This document shows positions 1 through 8,970 of a stretch of 50,599 nucleotides of DNA, in pieces. The translations under genes were made by a program, and so were the position numbers. The notes under the pieces are model-generated. The model was given only the letters and a program-made list of their open reading frames with translations. It searched no databases and had not been told where the DNA came from. This stretch comes from Hyphomicrobiales bacterium (GTDB taxonomy: Bacteria > Pseudomonadota > Alphaproteobacteria > Rhizobiales > Rhizobiaceae): contig UBXM01000008.1 of assembly GCA_900469445.1 (NCBI GenBank), positions 1 to 50,599 of the forward strand. The letters are read 5' to 3'. Position 1 is the first letter of the stretch; each line of letters begins with the position of its first letter.

Positions 1-165
1 TCAATTGTCAAAAAACCGACGCTCAACAGCCTCATTAAAAGCCGAAACGTCACAAAACCCAGAGACCAAACCCAAACTCGGTCCCAACCAGCATGCGCCA
101 ATCATTCTGGATTTCTTTTGAGACAAGGACTTCGTCGCCAGCAGCGCCGCCGCCCTCGTCAGTGA
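1..165 (-). other. leader region of an rRNA operon that continues off the left edge (partial)
   Basis: Read on the minus strand, the bases downstream of the promoter at 171-200 contain a GC-rich block (ACGAGGGCGGCGGCGCTGCT), then T-rich sequence ending in TTTTTTGACAATTGA at the window edge. This layout matches my memory of the leader upstream of 16S rRNA in rhizobia. No rRNA gene itself is inside the window. The promoter and leader layout are seen; the rRNA assignment is from family knowledge. Confidence 0.6.
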
Positions 166-170
166 GTGGG

Positions 171-265
171 CTTATAGATCCAACCCCTTTTCCAAGTCAA
201 CACGGATAGTCGCAAAAACTTCAAGAAAAAGACAAATTATTGATTTTAAATAGCTATCTGGCTTT
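171..265 (-). promoter_or_regulatory. strong rRNA-type promoter firing leftward
   Basis: On the minus strand a -35 TTGACT (200..195) and a -10 CTATAA (177..172) are separated by 17 bases. The region upstream on that strand (about 205-265) is rich in A and T, like an UP element. Transcription should start near 165 and run left out of the window. Confidence 0.65.
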
Positions 266-457
266 ATCTGCTGGAAGTGCGCTGATTGCAGCCGTTAACG
301 GAGATTAACGCGGCCCGCCGCCACAGGAATGCCGACCTGACGGCGCCGACACGTGCCAGTGGCGCAATATTCTTGTGCCGCAGCAGAAAAACATGCGATA
401 GCGAGGCCCTCTATATATAGGCCCCGGCCCTCCCGGCCCGTTTTCGGAGCGATCATC

Positions 458-1405
458 GTGCGCGTCTTGGAAGAAGCTTTCATCGCCGAACTCCCCAATT
501 ATTATCGCGGCAAGGTCCGTGAGAATTACGACCTGCCGAGCGGCGAACGCATCATTATTGCCACCGACCGCCTGAGCGCCTTCGATCGCATTCTCACTTC
601 CATTCCCGACAAGGGCCATGTCCTGACCCAGACGGCGCGTTACTGGTTCGAGGCGACAAAGGACATCTGCCCCAATCACGTCATCGCCTATCCGGATCCG
701 AATGTGGTTGTCGGCAAGCGCCTCGATATCCTTCCCGTCGAGATCGTCGTGCGCGGTTATCTGGCCGGCACGACCGGCACATCACTTCTGACCCTTTACA
801 AGAAGGGTGAGCGCAACATGTACGGATTGAGCCTGCCGGATGGCCTGAAGGACAACCAGGCGCTTCCTCAGCCGGTCATCACCCCGACCAGCAAGGCTTT
901 CGACGGCGGCCACGACGAGCCGCTGTCGCCGAAGGAGATTATCGACCAGGACCTGCTGACCGCAGAGCAGTGGGAAACCTTGTCCAGCTACGCACTCGCT
1001 CTTTTCGCCCGTGGCCAGGAAATGGCGGCGAAGCGGGGCCTTATCCTCGTCGACACCAAATACGAATTCGGCACCGATGCCGACGGCACCATCATCCTGG
1101 CCGACGAGATCCATACGCCCGACAGCAGCCGTTACTGGATGGCCGACAGCTATGAAGAAGCCTTCCGCAGCGGCGGGCGACCGAAAAGCTTCGACAAGGA
1201 TTTTGTCCGCGCCTGGGTGGTCGAACGCTGCGACCCTTACAAGGACGATATCCCCACCATCCCGGCAGAGCTGATTTCGGAGACATCCTCCGTCTACAAA
1301 CACGCCTACGAGACGATCACCGGAACAACTTTCGCGCCCGACAATGGCGGCGAAACGGTGCTGGACCGTATCCGCGGCAATCTTCGGCCCTATTTCACGA
1401 AATAA
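458..1405 (+). CDS. purC: phosphoribosylaminoimidazole-succinocarboxamide synthase (SAICAR synthetase)
   Basis: PurC joins CAIR and aspartate with ATP to make SAICAR in cytosolic purine synthesis. The N-terminus has the family hallmarks [11 protein letters not shown] and the ATP-site segment [12 protein letters not shown]; further on are VRGYLAGT, the segment DTKYEFG and [12 protein letters not shown]. At 315 residues it is the longer, yeast-like form rather than the roughly 240-residue bacterial form. I chose GTG at 458 because GGAG lies eight bases upstream and homology begins there; an in-frame ATG at 353 would add 35 unlike residues. It faces away from the rRNA promoter, so it needs its own promoter in 270-457. 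Confidence 0.95.
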   Translation: MRVLEEAFIAELPNYYRGKVRENYDLPSGERIIIATDRLSAFDRILTSIPDKGHVLTQTARYWFEATKDICPNHVIAYPDPNVVVGKRLDILPVEIVVRGYLAGTTGTSLLTLYKKGERNMYGLSLPDGLKDNQALPQPVITPTSKAFDGGHDEPLSPKEIIDQDLLTAEQWETLSSYALALFARGQEMAAKRGLILVDTKYEFGTDADGTIILADEIHTPDSSRYWMADSYEEAFRSGGRPKSFDKDFVRAWVVERCDPYKDDIPTIPAELISETSSVYKHAYETITGTTFAPDNGGETVLDRIRGNLRPYFTK

Positions 1406-1449
1406 CACATCCGCAGGACCACGCGCCTGAAATGACGAGGACCTAGAGC

Positions 1450-2052
1450 GTGCGAAAACCGCGCCGCAAAGCCGAAGAAACACGGGAAGACATTTTGACG
1501 ACCGCCGATGCCCTGTTCCGTGAACGGGGCATCGCGAAATCGTCGATCGCCGATATTGCCCATGAGCTGGGCATGTCGCCCGCCAATGTCTTCAAGCATT
1601 TTCATTCCAAGACAGCCCTCGTCGACGCCATCTGCGATCGTCACATCACCCATATGATCGGCCGTTTCGATACGCTCGACACCGACGCCCCCCCACCCGA
1701 GAAACTGGGGATCGTCGTGCGCCGGCTGATGCAGGCGCATCTGCAGGACATCCGCGACAATCCGTTTTTCCTCGAAATGGTCTTTCTCGTCGCCAAGACG
1801 GAAATGGAAAGCGGCTTTCACTACCGGCAACTGATCGAGGAGCTGTTCTTCACGCTTGTTCGCGATGGCGTGGAGGCCGGCATCTATCATTGCGCCGACT
1901 GCCGGGCGACAAGCCGCCATGTCGCCGCATCCTTCGCCAGCGTCCTTCACCCCGTGTTTCTGGCCAATGAAACACAGGAGGACCTTGATGAGCGACTGGC
2001 GGGCATCGTCGCCCTGATCAACGCAGCGCTTCAAAGCCCGCTTGCAAAGTGA
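1450..2052 (+). CDS. TetR/AcrR-family transcriptional regulator of the adjacent RND efflux operon
   Basis: The 200-residue protein has a TetR-type N-terminal DNA-binding domain (residues about 8-55, with SSIADIAHELGMSPANVFKHF as the helix-turn-helix) and a variable ligand-binding C-terminal half. The start is GTG at 1450 with GAGGA about ten bases upstream. It is co-oriented with, and 154 bases upstream of, the efflux adaptor gene. TetR proteins beside RND pumps usually repress the pump and release DNA on binding a substrate. Agrobacterium AmeR, next to ameABC, is a described case and a likely relative, but I infer this from context only. A large perfect palindrome at its stop codon is the obvious operator candidate. 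Confidence 0.9.
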   Translation: MRKPRRKAEETREDILTTADALFRERGIAKSSIADIAHELGMSPANVFKHFHSKTALVDAICDRHITHMIGRFDTLDTDAPPPEKLGIVVRRLMQAHLQDIRDNPFFLEMVFLVAKTEMESGFHYRQLIEELFFTLVRDGVEAGIYHCADCRATSRHVAASFASVLHPVFLANETQEDLDERLAGIVALINAALQSPLAK

Positions 2053-2085
2053 CGAAAATTAAATTACGTCACTTTGCAAGCGGGC
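2036..2085. promoter_or_regulatory. 19-bp perfect inverted repeat, candidate TetR operator of the efflux operon
   Basis: Arms at 2036-2054 and 2067-2085 are perfect reverse complements around an AT-only 12-base spacer. The left arm contains the stop codon of the TetR gene. Each arm holds a near-palindrome, CTTGCAAAG or its complement. No T-tract follows, which argues against a simple intrinsic terminator. Its place just upstream of the pump genes fits an operator, though an RNA hairpin role is possible. Confidence 0.6.
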
Positions 2086-2137
2086 GGACGTGACCTTTCA
2101 TGGTTCCGCCCTAGTTCCGCCGGTATCCTGCCGGCTA

Positions 2138-2169
2138 ACTGCCGCCTTCGGCCCCCAAAGGGCGGCAGT
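2138..2169 (+). repeat. hairpin in the leader of the efflux operon
   Basis: The arms ACTGCCGCC (2138-2146) and GGCGGCAGT (2161-2169) pair over nine bases around a 14-base loop. A smaller GCCGG/CCGGC hairpin lies at 2119-2135. They precede the adaptor start by about 40 bases. The role is unknown; mRNA stability or attenuation is possible. Confidence 0.35.
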
Positions 2170-2206
2170 CGAGATATTCGCCACGCCTCAGCGTCTGGAA
2201 AAAATC

Positions 2207-3394
2207 ATGAATCTTCGCAAACTGGTGCTTCCGTTCCTTCTCGCCACCGCGCTTTCCGCCTGCAGTGACGAGGGGCAGCAATCCGCAGGCGAGAGCCAGC
2301 AGAAGCCGCCGTCGCCCGTCAGCGTCGTCATGATGAAAAAGACCGAGCGGCCGATCACCAACGTGCTTCCCGGCCGCGCCGTCGCATTCCAGACGACCGA
2401 AATTCGCCCGCGCGTCACCGGCGCCATCAAGGAAATCACCTTCAAGGAAGGCAGCGAGGTCAAGGCCGGCGAGGTTCTCTACCAGATCGAGGATGATACC
2501 TATGCCGCAACCGTCGCCCAGGCGGAAGCCGCCTTGCAGAAGGCCCAGGTCAGCATCCCGGCAGCTCAGGCGAACATGACGCGTTACGAGCGGCTGGTGA
2601 ACAGCGGTGCCACCCAGATCGAATACGAGAATGCCAAAGTCACGCTGCTGCAGGCGGAAGCGGATGTCGAATCGGCCAAGGCCGCGCTCAACGCCGCACA
2701 GATCGATCTCGACTTCACCAAGATCCGCGCGCCCTTCGATGGCGTGACGACGATTTCCGCCGTCAGCATCGGCAATATCGTCACCGCCAACCAGACGACG
2801 GCGCTCACCACCCTGCGCAATATCGACCCGATCTATATCGATCTCATCGATTCCAGCACCAATCTGCTGGAACTGCGCGCCGCGGTCGCATCAGGCCGTC
2901 TGCATGGCGATCCCCGCACCGCCGATATCAGCCTGATGCTCGAGGACGGCACGAAATATGATCATGATGGCAAGCTGAACATGGCCGAACTTGCCGTCAG
3001 CGAAACCACCGGCACCTACCAGATCCGCGCCGTGTTCGATAATCCCGATCATATCATCCTGCCCGGCATGTATGTTCGCGCCACCGTTACGGTCGGCACC
3101 GAAAACGGCTATCTCATTCCGCAGAGAGCCGGCACGCGAAACGCCCGTGGCGAACTTTCAGCGAAATTCGTGTCAGCCGACAACAAGGTGGAGACGCGCA
3201 CCTTCACCTCCAGCAAATCCTCCGGCAATAACTGGCTCGTCACGGACGGTATCACGGATGGCGATCGCCTGATCGTCGATGGCTTCCAGTGGATCGCCGA
3301 CGGTGCGCCGGTCCAACCGGTCGAAGCGACCGTCAACGATCAGGGATTCGTGGTCGAACAGCCCAAGGTCGATGAAGCAAAGCCCCAGCAATAA
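2207..3394 (+). CDS. RND efflux periplasmic adaptor (membrane fusion protein), lipoprotein
   Basis: This 395-residue adaptor links the inner-membrane pump to the outer-membrane channel. The N-terminus is a lipoprotein signal with lipobox LSAC, placing the lipidated cysteine at residue 19. Next come the first half of a biotinyl-lipoyl domain (about 60-100, with ITFKEGSEVKAGEVLYQIED), an alpha-helical hairpin rich in Ala and Gln (about 105-170), the second lipoyl half (FTKIRAPFDG) and beta-barrel domains to the end. I chose ATG 2207 because the open frame upstream has no lipoprotein signal. It is the first gene of adaptor-pump-channel. Family membership is certain (HlyD/AcrA type); the drug spectrum cannot be read from sequence. 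Confidence 0.95.
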   Translation: MNLRKLVLPFLLATALSACSDEGQQSAGESQQKPPSPVSVVMMKKTERPITNVLPGRAVAFQTTEIRPRVTGAIKEITFKEGSEVKAGEVLYQIEDDTYAATVAQAEAALQKAQVSIPAAQANMTRYERLVNSGATQIEYENAKVTLLQAEADVESAKAALNAAQIDLDFTKIRAPFDGVTTISAVSIGNIVTANQTTALTTLRNIDPIYIDLIDSSTNLLELRAAVASGRLHGDPRTADISLMLEDGTKYDHDGKLNMAELAVSETTGTYQIRAVFDNPDHIILPGMYVRATVTVGTENGYLIPQRAGTRNARGELSAKFVSADNKVETRTFTSSKSSGNNWLVTDGITDGDRLIVDGFQWIADGAPVQPVEATVNDQGFVVEQPKVDEAKPQQ

Positions 3395-3449
3395 GAATAG
3401 CTGACGCTCGCCCGTAAACGCGGCCCATAAAGCGGCAAGGAATTTCAAA

Positions 3450-6400
3450 ATGGCGCATTACTTCATTCGGCGACCGGTCTTCGCCTGGGTCATCGCAATC
3501 GTCATCATGCTGGGTGGCGCACTTGCCATCACCACGCTGTCGATCTCGCAATATCCCGATATCGCACCGACGACCGTGCGCATCAGCGCGACCTATAATG
3601 GTGCGAGCGCCGAAACCGTCGAGAAGTCGGTGACGAGTATCATCGAGGACGGCATGACCGGTCTCGACGATCTCACCTACATGACCTCGTCGTCCTCGAC
3701 GGGAAGCGCCAGCGTGACGCTGACTTTCGGCAACACGATCATGCCGGACATCGCTCAGGTTCAGGTGCAGAACAAGCTGCAATTGGTACAGTCCCAACTG
3801 CCTGACGTCGTCCAGCAGCAGGGCATCTCGGTCACACGATCGACCTCCAGCATTCTCATGGTCGGCGCGCTCGTCTCCAACGACGGCAAGCGCAGTTCTG
3901 TCGATCTCGGCGACATTTTTGCAACCTCGATCGAGGACCAGGTCCAGCGTCTTGAAGGTGTCGGCAGCATCAATGTCTTCGGCTCCGGTTATGCGATGCG
4001 CGTCTGGCTCGATCCTTTCAAGCTGCAGAAGTATCAGTTGACCGCAGCCGACGTGACGTCCGCCATCGAAGCGCAGAACACGCAGGTTTCCGTGGGTTCG
4101 CTCGGCGCACAGCCGGTCACCGAAGGTCAGCAGCTGACCGTCACGATGACGGCGCAGAGCCAGCTGACCACGGTCGACGAGTTCGAACGCATCATTCTCA
4201 AAGTCGAGCAGGACGGCGCAACGGTTCGTCTGAGCGACGTGGCGCGCGTCGAGATCGGTCAGGAATCCTATGGCGGCAGTTCCCGTTACGATACCAAGCC
4301 GGCAGCCGGTTTTGCCGTGAACCTTGCAACCGGCGCCAATGCGCTCGATACCGCGGCCCGGGTGAAGGCCGAGCTTGACCGCGTTGCCGGATCGCTGCCG
4401 GATGGCGTCGAGATTACCTATCCCTATGACACGACGCCCTTCGTGAAACTGTCGATCGAGAAGGTCGTGCACACGCTGATCGAAGCGATCGTGCTGGTTT
4501 TCGTCGTGCTTCTCATCTTCCTGCAAAATCTGCGGGCAACCTTCATTCCGATGATCGCCGTACCCGTCGTGCTTCTCGGCACATTCGGCATCCTTGCGCT
4601 GACGGGTTATTCGATCAACACATTGACCATGTTCGCCATGGTTCTGGCGATCGGTCTGCTTGTCGATGACGCGATCGTCGTGGTCGAGAATGTCGAGCGC
4701 ATCATGGACGAGGAAGGCCTGTCGCCGCTCGAGGCAACAGAGAAGTCGATGCACGAGATTACCGGGGCGATCATCGGTATCGCGCTGGTTCTCACCGCCG
4801 TCTTTATTCCCATGGCCTTTTTCGGCGGCTCGACCGGCATCATCTACCGGCAGTTCTCGGTCACCATTGTTTCCGCCATGCTTCTGTCTGCGGTCGTCGC
4901 CATCGTTCTGACACCGGCGCTTTGCGCCACGATGCTGAAGCCGATCGATCATGCCAAGAAGAAGTCCGGCATCGGCGCCAAGTTCAATCGCGGCTTCGAC
5001 AAGACGACGAACGGCTATGTCGGCTCGATTGGTTATCTGCTGAAGCGCCCGCTGCGTGTCATGCTGGTTTTCGCCGTGATCGTCGCCGGTTGTGGCCTGC
5101 TGTTTAGCAGACTGCCGAGCTCCTTCCTCCCGCAAGAGGACCAGGGCGTTCTGATGACCATCATCCAGACGCCCGTCGGCTCCACGACGGCGCGGACGGA
5201 AGAAGTCGTCAAGCAGGTCGAATCCTACTTCCTCGAAAACGAGAAGGAGAATGTCGATGCGGTGTTCGGCGCGCTCGGCTTCAGCTTCAGCGGTACCGGC
5301 CAGAACAATGCCATCGTCTTTACCAAGCTTCGTGACTTCTCGCTCCGCGAAGGCGCCGGCCAGTCAGCAGCGGAAGTCCTTCAGCGCGCACAAGGGCACT
5401 TCTTTACCCTGCGTGACGCTCAGGTCTTCGCGCTTCTTCCTCCTGCCATTCAGGGTCTCGGCAATTCGAGCGGCTTTTCGGCCTATCTGGTCGACAGCGG
5501 CAATAACGGCAATGACGCGCTGACCCAGGTCTCGCAGCAACTGATCAGCGAAAGCGCAACCAACCCGATCATCAGCTCGCTTCGCAGCAACAATCAGCGC
5601 AGCGAAACACAGCTGAAGATCCTGCTCGATCAGGAAAAGCTGGGCGCCATGGGCGTCGATCTCGCCGCGGTCAATTCGATGCTGGCGACGATCTTTGCCG
5701 GGCGTGATGTCAATGATTTCACCCTCAACAACGAGCTGAAGCCGGTTTATGTACAGGGCGATTCGCCTTACCGCATGCAGCCGGACGACCTGAAATACTG
5801 GTATGCCCGCAATACCGACGGCGAGATGGTCCCCTTCTCCTCGTTCAGCAAGCTCGACTGGGTCAACGGCACGCCGCAGCTCGCCCGCTACAACGGCACC
5901 AGCGCCATGTCGCTGGAAGGATCGACCCAGCCGGGCGTAAGTACCGGCGAGGCGATGAACGAGCTGGAGCGGCTGGTGACCGAACTGCCCGGTGGCTACA
6001 CCGTCGCTTGGCAGGGTATTTCCTATCAGGAGCGCCTGTCCGGTTCCCAGGCGCCGATGCTCTATGCTCTCTCGGTCCTGATCGTCTTTCTCTGCCTGGC
6101 GGCGCTTTATGAGAGCTGGTCCATCCCCTTCTCGGTCATTCTCGCGGTACCGATCGGCGTACTTGGCGCATTGGCTGCGGCCTATTTCCTCAGCCAATCC
6201 AACGACGTCTATTTCAAGGTGGGACTGCTGACGACCATTGGTCTGGCGGCGAAGAACGCGATCCTGATCGTCGAATTCGCCAAGGACCGGCAGGCGACGG
6301 GAATGTCTCTCATCGACGCAACCCTCGAAGCCGCAAGATTGCGTCTGCGACCGATCATCATGACCTCGCTCGCCTTCATTCTCGGCGTCGTACCACTGGC

Positions 6401-6560
6401 GATTGCGACCGGTGCAGGCTCTGCCGCGCAGAATGCAATCGGTATTGGGGTCCTCGGTGGTATGCTTTCTGCAACACTCCTCGGAATTTTCTTCGTTCCG
6501 ACGTTTTTTGTTGTCGTCAGGCAGTTATCAAAACGTGAAAAACAGGAGACAACTACGTAA
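3450..6560 (+). CDS. RND multidrug efflux transporter, HAE1 (AcrB-type) family
   Basis: This is the 1036-residue proton-driven pump, the usual length for AcrB-type proteins. It begins with the typical FIRRPVFAWV and a first membrane helix, and has two halves each with a large periplasmic loop and a bundle of helices. Proton-relay residues are present: Asp406-Asp407 in GLLVDDAIVVVENVER (helix 4) and Lys935 in GLAAKNAILIVEFAK (helix 10). Other hallmarks are QYPDIAPTTV and SSSSTGSASVTLTF. It begins 55 bases after the adaptor gene with AAGGA as ribosome site. Organisation and regulator resemble Agrobacterium AmeABC; the substrate range is unknown. Confidence 0.97.
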   Translation: MAHYFIRRPVFAWVIAIVIMLGGALAITTLSISQYPDIAPTTVRISATYNGASAETVEKSVTSIIEDGMTGLDDLTYMTSSSSTGSASVTLTFGNTIMPDIAQVQVQNKLQLVQSQLPDVVQQQGISVTRSTSSILMVGALVSNDGKRSSVDLGDIFATSIEDQVQRLEGVGSINVFGSGYAMRVWLDPFKLQKYQLTAADVTSAIEAQNTQVSVGSLGAQPVTEGQQLTVTMTAQSQLTTVDEFERIILKVEQDGATVRLSDVARVEIGQESYGGSSRYDTKPAAGFAVNLATGANALDTAARVKAELDRVAGSLPDGVEITYPYDTTPFVKLSIEKVVHTLIEAIVLVFVVLLIFLQNLRATFIPMIAVPVVLLGTFGILALTGYSINTLTMFAMVLAIGLLVDDAIVVVENVERIMDEEGLSPLEATEKSMHEITGAIIGIALVLTAVFIPMAFFGGSTGIIYRQFSVTIVSAMLLSAVVAIVLTPALCATMLKPIDHAKKKSGIGAKFNRGFDKTTNGYVGSIGYLLKRPLRVMLVFAVIVAGCGLLFSRLPSSFLPQEDQGVLMTIIQTPVGSTTARTEEVVKQVESYFLENEKENVDAVFGALGFSFSGTGQNNAIVFTKLRDFSLREGAGQSAAEVLQRAQGHFFTLRDAQVFALLPPAIQGLGNSSGFSAYLVDSGNNGNDALTQVSQQLISESATNPIISSLRSNNQRSETQLKILLDQEKLGAMGVDLAAVNSMLATIFAGRDVNDFTLNNELKPVYVQGDSPYRMQPDDLKYWYARNTDGEMVPFSSFSKLDWVNGTPQLARYNGTSAMSLEGSTQPGVSTGEAMNELERLVTELPGGYTVAWQGISYQERLSGSQAPMLYALSVLIVFLCLAALYESWSIPFSVILAVPIGVLGALAAAYFLSQSNDVYFKVGLLTTIGLAAKNAILIVEFAKDRQATGMSLIDATLEAARLRLRPIIMTSLAFILGVVPLAIATGAGSAAQNAIGIGVLGGMLSATLLGIFFVPTFFVVVRQLSKREKQETTT

Positions 6561-6671
6561 ATCCGTTTACCAGTTGGTGGCATTCTGTCACCGATTCGGA
6601 TTACGGTCGCCAATTCAATGAAGTCGGCCCGCGACAGGCGGGCATGTAAGTAAGGGCTTTGGGACAAAAAT

Positions 6672-8117
6672 ATGATTTCCACTCGCGCAGCCGCCCCTCT
6701 CGTTTTGCTGTTGTTGTCCAGCTGCACACTTGGTCCTGACCACTCTGCACCTCAGATTTCGCTTCCGGCAAAATTTGCCGAAGGATCTTCGACGAGCAAT
6801 GGTGACGTCGCCAAGAATGCATGGTGGACGGCATTCTCCGACACGCGCCTCAACGGCTACGTCAACCAGGGCCTCTCGCAGAACCTCGACGTTCTGCAGG
6901 CACTGGAGCGTATCAATCAGGCACAGGCAGCAGTTATCAGCGCCGGCGCCGGCGGACTTCCGTCGCTCGATCTGAGCGCCCAGGCTAGCCGTAGCGGCGC
7001 AAACAGGCTCGGCGGCAGCCCGAGCGGCACCTCGCTGGCCGAACAGAATGCGGCCTCCGGTGGACCGACCGCCTCCTGGTTCCTCGATCTCTTCGGCCTC
7101 TACGCCCGTTCCAGGGAAGCAGCCCTTGCGGATCTCGACGCCAGCTATGCAAGCGTCGACGTCGCGCGCCTGACGCTGCTTTCCGCAGTTGCCGGCGCTT
7201 ATATCGACGTTCGTTTTTATCAGGAGCGCATCGCGCTTACCCGCCAGAACCTGAATTCGCGCCGCGAAACGTTGAACCTCACCAAGCTTCAGCTTGAAGC
7301 AGGTGCCGCATCGCGACTGGACGTCGTTCAGGCTGAAGGTCTGGTCAATTCGACCCTAGCCGACCTGCCGGGCCTCGAAACCCAGTTCCGCCAGGCTGCA
7401 CACCGCATCGCGACCCTGCTCGGCCTGCCGGCATCCTCGCTGATCGCAGACCTGCAGCGTGGCGCACGCCAGCCGGTTGCCCGCTTCAGCCCGAAATCGG
7501 GCGTTCCGGCCGACCTGATCCGCAACCGTCCGGACGTTCGCGCCGCCGAACGCCAGCTGGCCGCAGCGACCGCCCGTATCGGCGTCGCGGAAGCACAGCT
7601 TTATCCGGCGATCACGCTGGGTGGTTCGATCACGCCTTCTTATACCAGGGCGCTGGGTTCCGACGCGGGCGTACTGTCCTGGTCCTTCGGTCCGCAGCTG
7701 TCGCTGCCGATCTTCGATGGCGGCGCTCTGAAGGCAAACGTCAAGTCGTCCGAATCGGCTGCTCGCGAAGCCTATCTCTCCTGGAAGCAGACGGTTCTCG
7801 CCGGCGTCGAGGAAGTTGAAAACGCTCTGGCCGCAGTTTCCCGCGATGGCCGCACCGTTGCAGCCCTGCGCGCAACCGTGAAGTCCTACCAGGAAGCCCT
7901 CGAGCTCGCGACCGCAAGCTACCGCGACGGCGCCTCCTCGCTGCTCGACGTTCTCGATGCACAGCGCCAGGTCTCCGACTCGCAGGCAAACCTTGCAGCA
8001 GCCGTTCAGCAAATGGCGCAGAACTACGTCTCGCTCAACGTCGCCATCGGCGGCGGTTACGCAGTCGGCGCCACGGCCAAGACCGAGGTTGCTTCTGCAA
8101 AGGTCATCAAGGACTAA
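6672..8117 (+). CDS. outer-membrane efflux channel, NodT family lipoprotein (TolC superfamily)
   Basis: The 481-residue protein is the outer-membrane exit duct of the tripartite pump. Its signal peptide ends in the lipobox LSSC (Cys18), followed by the family start CTLGPDHSAPQISLP. Two outer-membrane-efflux repeats follow (about 60-260 and 280-470), with long Ala/Gln-rich coiled-coil helices, the segment IRNRPDVRAAERQLAAATARIGVAE split between them, and SYRDGASSLLDVLDAQRQ near the end. It follows the pump gene by 111 bases and ends before a clear terminator, so it closes the operon. Confidence 0.95.
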   Translation: MISTRAAAPLVLLLLSSCTLGPDHSAPQISLPAKFAEGSSTSNGDVAKNAWWTAFSDTRLNGYVNQGLSQNLDVLQALERINQAQAAVISAGAGGLPSLDLSAQASRSGANRLGGSPSGTSLAEQNAASGGPTASWFLDLFGLYARSREAALADLDASYASVDVARLTLLSAVAGAYIDVRFYQERIALTRQNLNSRRETLNLTKLQLEAGAASRLDVVQAEGLVNSTLADLPGLETQFRQAAHRIATLLGLPASSLIADLQRGARQPVARFSPKSGVPADLIRNRPDVRAAERQLAAATARIGVAEAQLYPAITLGGSITPSYTRALGSDAGVLSWSFGPQLSLPIFDGGALKANVKSSESAAREAYLSWKQTVLAGVEEVENALAAVSRDGRTVAALRATVKSYQEALELATASYRDGASSLLDVLDAQRQVSDSQANLAAAVQQMAQNYVSLNVAIGGGYAVGATAKTEVASAKVIKD

Positions 8118-8168
8118 GATGGGGTTTGAGGCCGGTTCGCCGGCCTTACTTCCTTTATCCAGCACAAC

Positions 8169-8204
8169 AAAAAACCTCCGCAGCAATCGCTTCGGAGGTT
8201 TTTT
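8169..8204. terminator. bidirectional intrinsic terminator
   Basis: AAAAAACCTCCG (8169-8180) and CGGAGGTTTTTT (8193-8204) form a perfect 12-bp hairpin with T-tracts in both directions. It separates the convergent efflux operon and efp, serving both. Confidence 0.93.
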
Positions 8205-8247
8205 AATGCCTGACGAACTGCCGGGGACGATGCCCCGGCGAAATTCT

Positions 8248-8817
8248 TTAGTTCTTGGCGCGCTCGACGTAGGAATTGTCTTCCGTTGCGATGACGACGC
8301 GGGTGCCGGCATCGATATGCGGCGGAACGGCGGTGCGGATGCCGTTGGACAGCATGGCCGGCTTGTAGGAGGACGAAGCCGTCTGGCCCTTGACGACCGG
8401 CTCGGTCTCGGTGATTTCCAGAATGACGTGACGCGGCAGCTGCAGCGCAAGCGCCACGCCTTCATGCATCGACAGGATGCAGACCATGCCTTCCTGCAGA
8501 TAGGCCTTCTGGTCGCCCATCGTGTCGACATCAACCACGATCTGGTCGTAGTTTTCCGGGTTCATGAAGTGGAAGCCTTCGCCATCTTCATAGAGGAACT
8601 GGTGGTTGACGTCTTCGACGAAGGCGCGCTCGACCTGTTCCGTCGTACGCCAGCGTTCCGACACCTTCACGCCATCGACGATGCGGCGCATGTTGACCTG
8701 GGTGACAGGCGTGCCCTTGCCGGGGTGGAAGTTTTCGGCGGTGAGAACGACATAGAGCTTGCCGTCGACATCGATGACGTTGCCCTTGCGGACGGAAGAG
8801 GCGATGACCTTGACCAT
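8248..8817 (-). CDS. efp: translation elongation factor P
   Basis: EF-P binds the ribosome between the P and E sites and relieves stalling at consecutive prolines. The 189-residue protein has the three-domain length of the family: KOW-like N-terminal domain, central OB domain and C-terminal OB domain ending in [15 protein letters not shown]. The modifiable lysine is Lys34 in HPGKGTP, as expected for EpmA-type beta-lysylation. The start codon has AAGGA upstream. It is divergent from epmA and epmB, which make its modification, so the three genes form one functional unit. Confidence 0.97.
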   Translation of the reverse strand: MVKVIASSVRKGNVIDVDGKLYVVLTAENFHPGKGTPVTQVNMRRIVDGVKVSERWRTTEQVERAFVEDVNHQFLYEDGEGFHFMNPENYDQIVVDVDTMGDQKAYLQEGMVCILSMHEGVALALQLPRHVILEITETEPVVKGQTASSSYKPAMLSNGIRTAVPPHIDAGTRVVIATEDNSYVERAKN

Positions 8818-8970
8818 AAGAGTTCCTTGTAACTCGACCGGCCACGTCGTAGAGGACTGGCGAAACGGCCGTAGAGATGCTTTTCAGGTTTCCTTGCCGG
8901 CGCAACTAACGCAAAATCCGCCAAATAGCCAGCCCCGGCATGGGTCGACTCGGCGAAGAAAGCTCAATCC

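Noticed and set aside
2036..2085. Palindrome after the TetR gene as an intrinsic terminator
   Set aside because: No T-tract follows the right arm, and a related operon begins directly downstream.
3333..5135. A 600-codon open frame on the minus strand opposite the RND pump gene
   Set aside because: It mirrors the codon pattern of the pump gene, is rich in His/Arg/Asp as antisense frames of GC-rich genes are, and has no family likeness.
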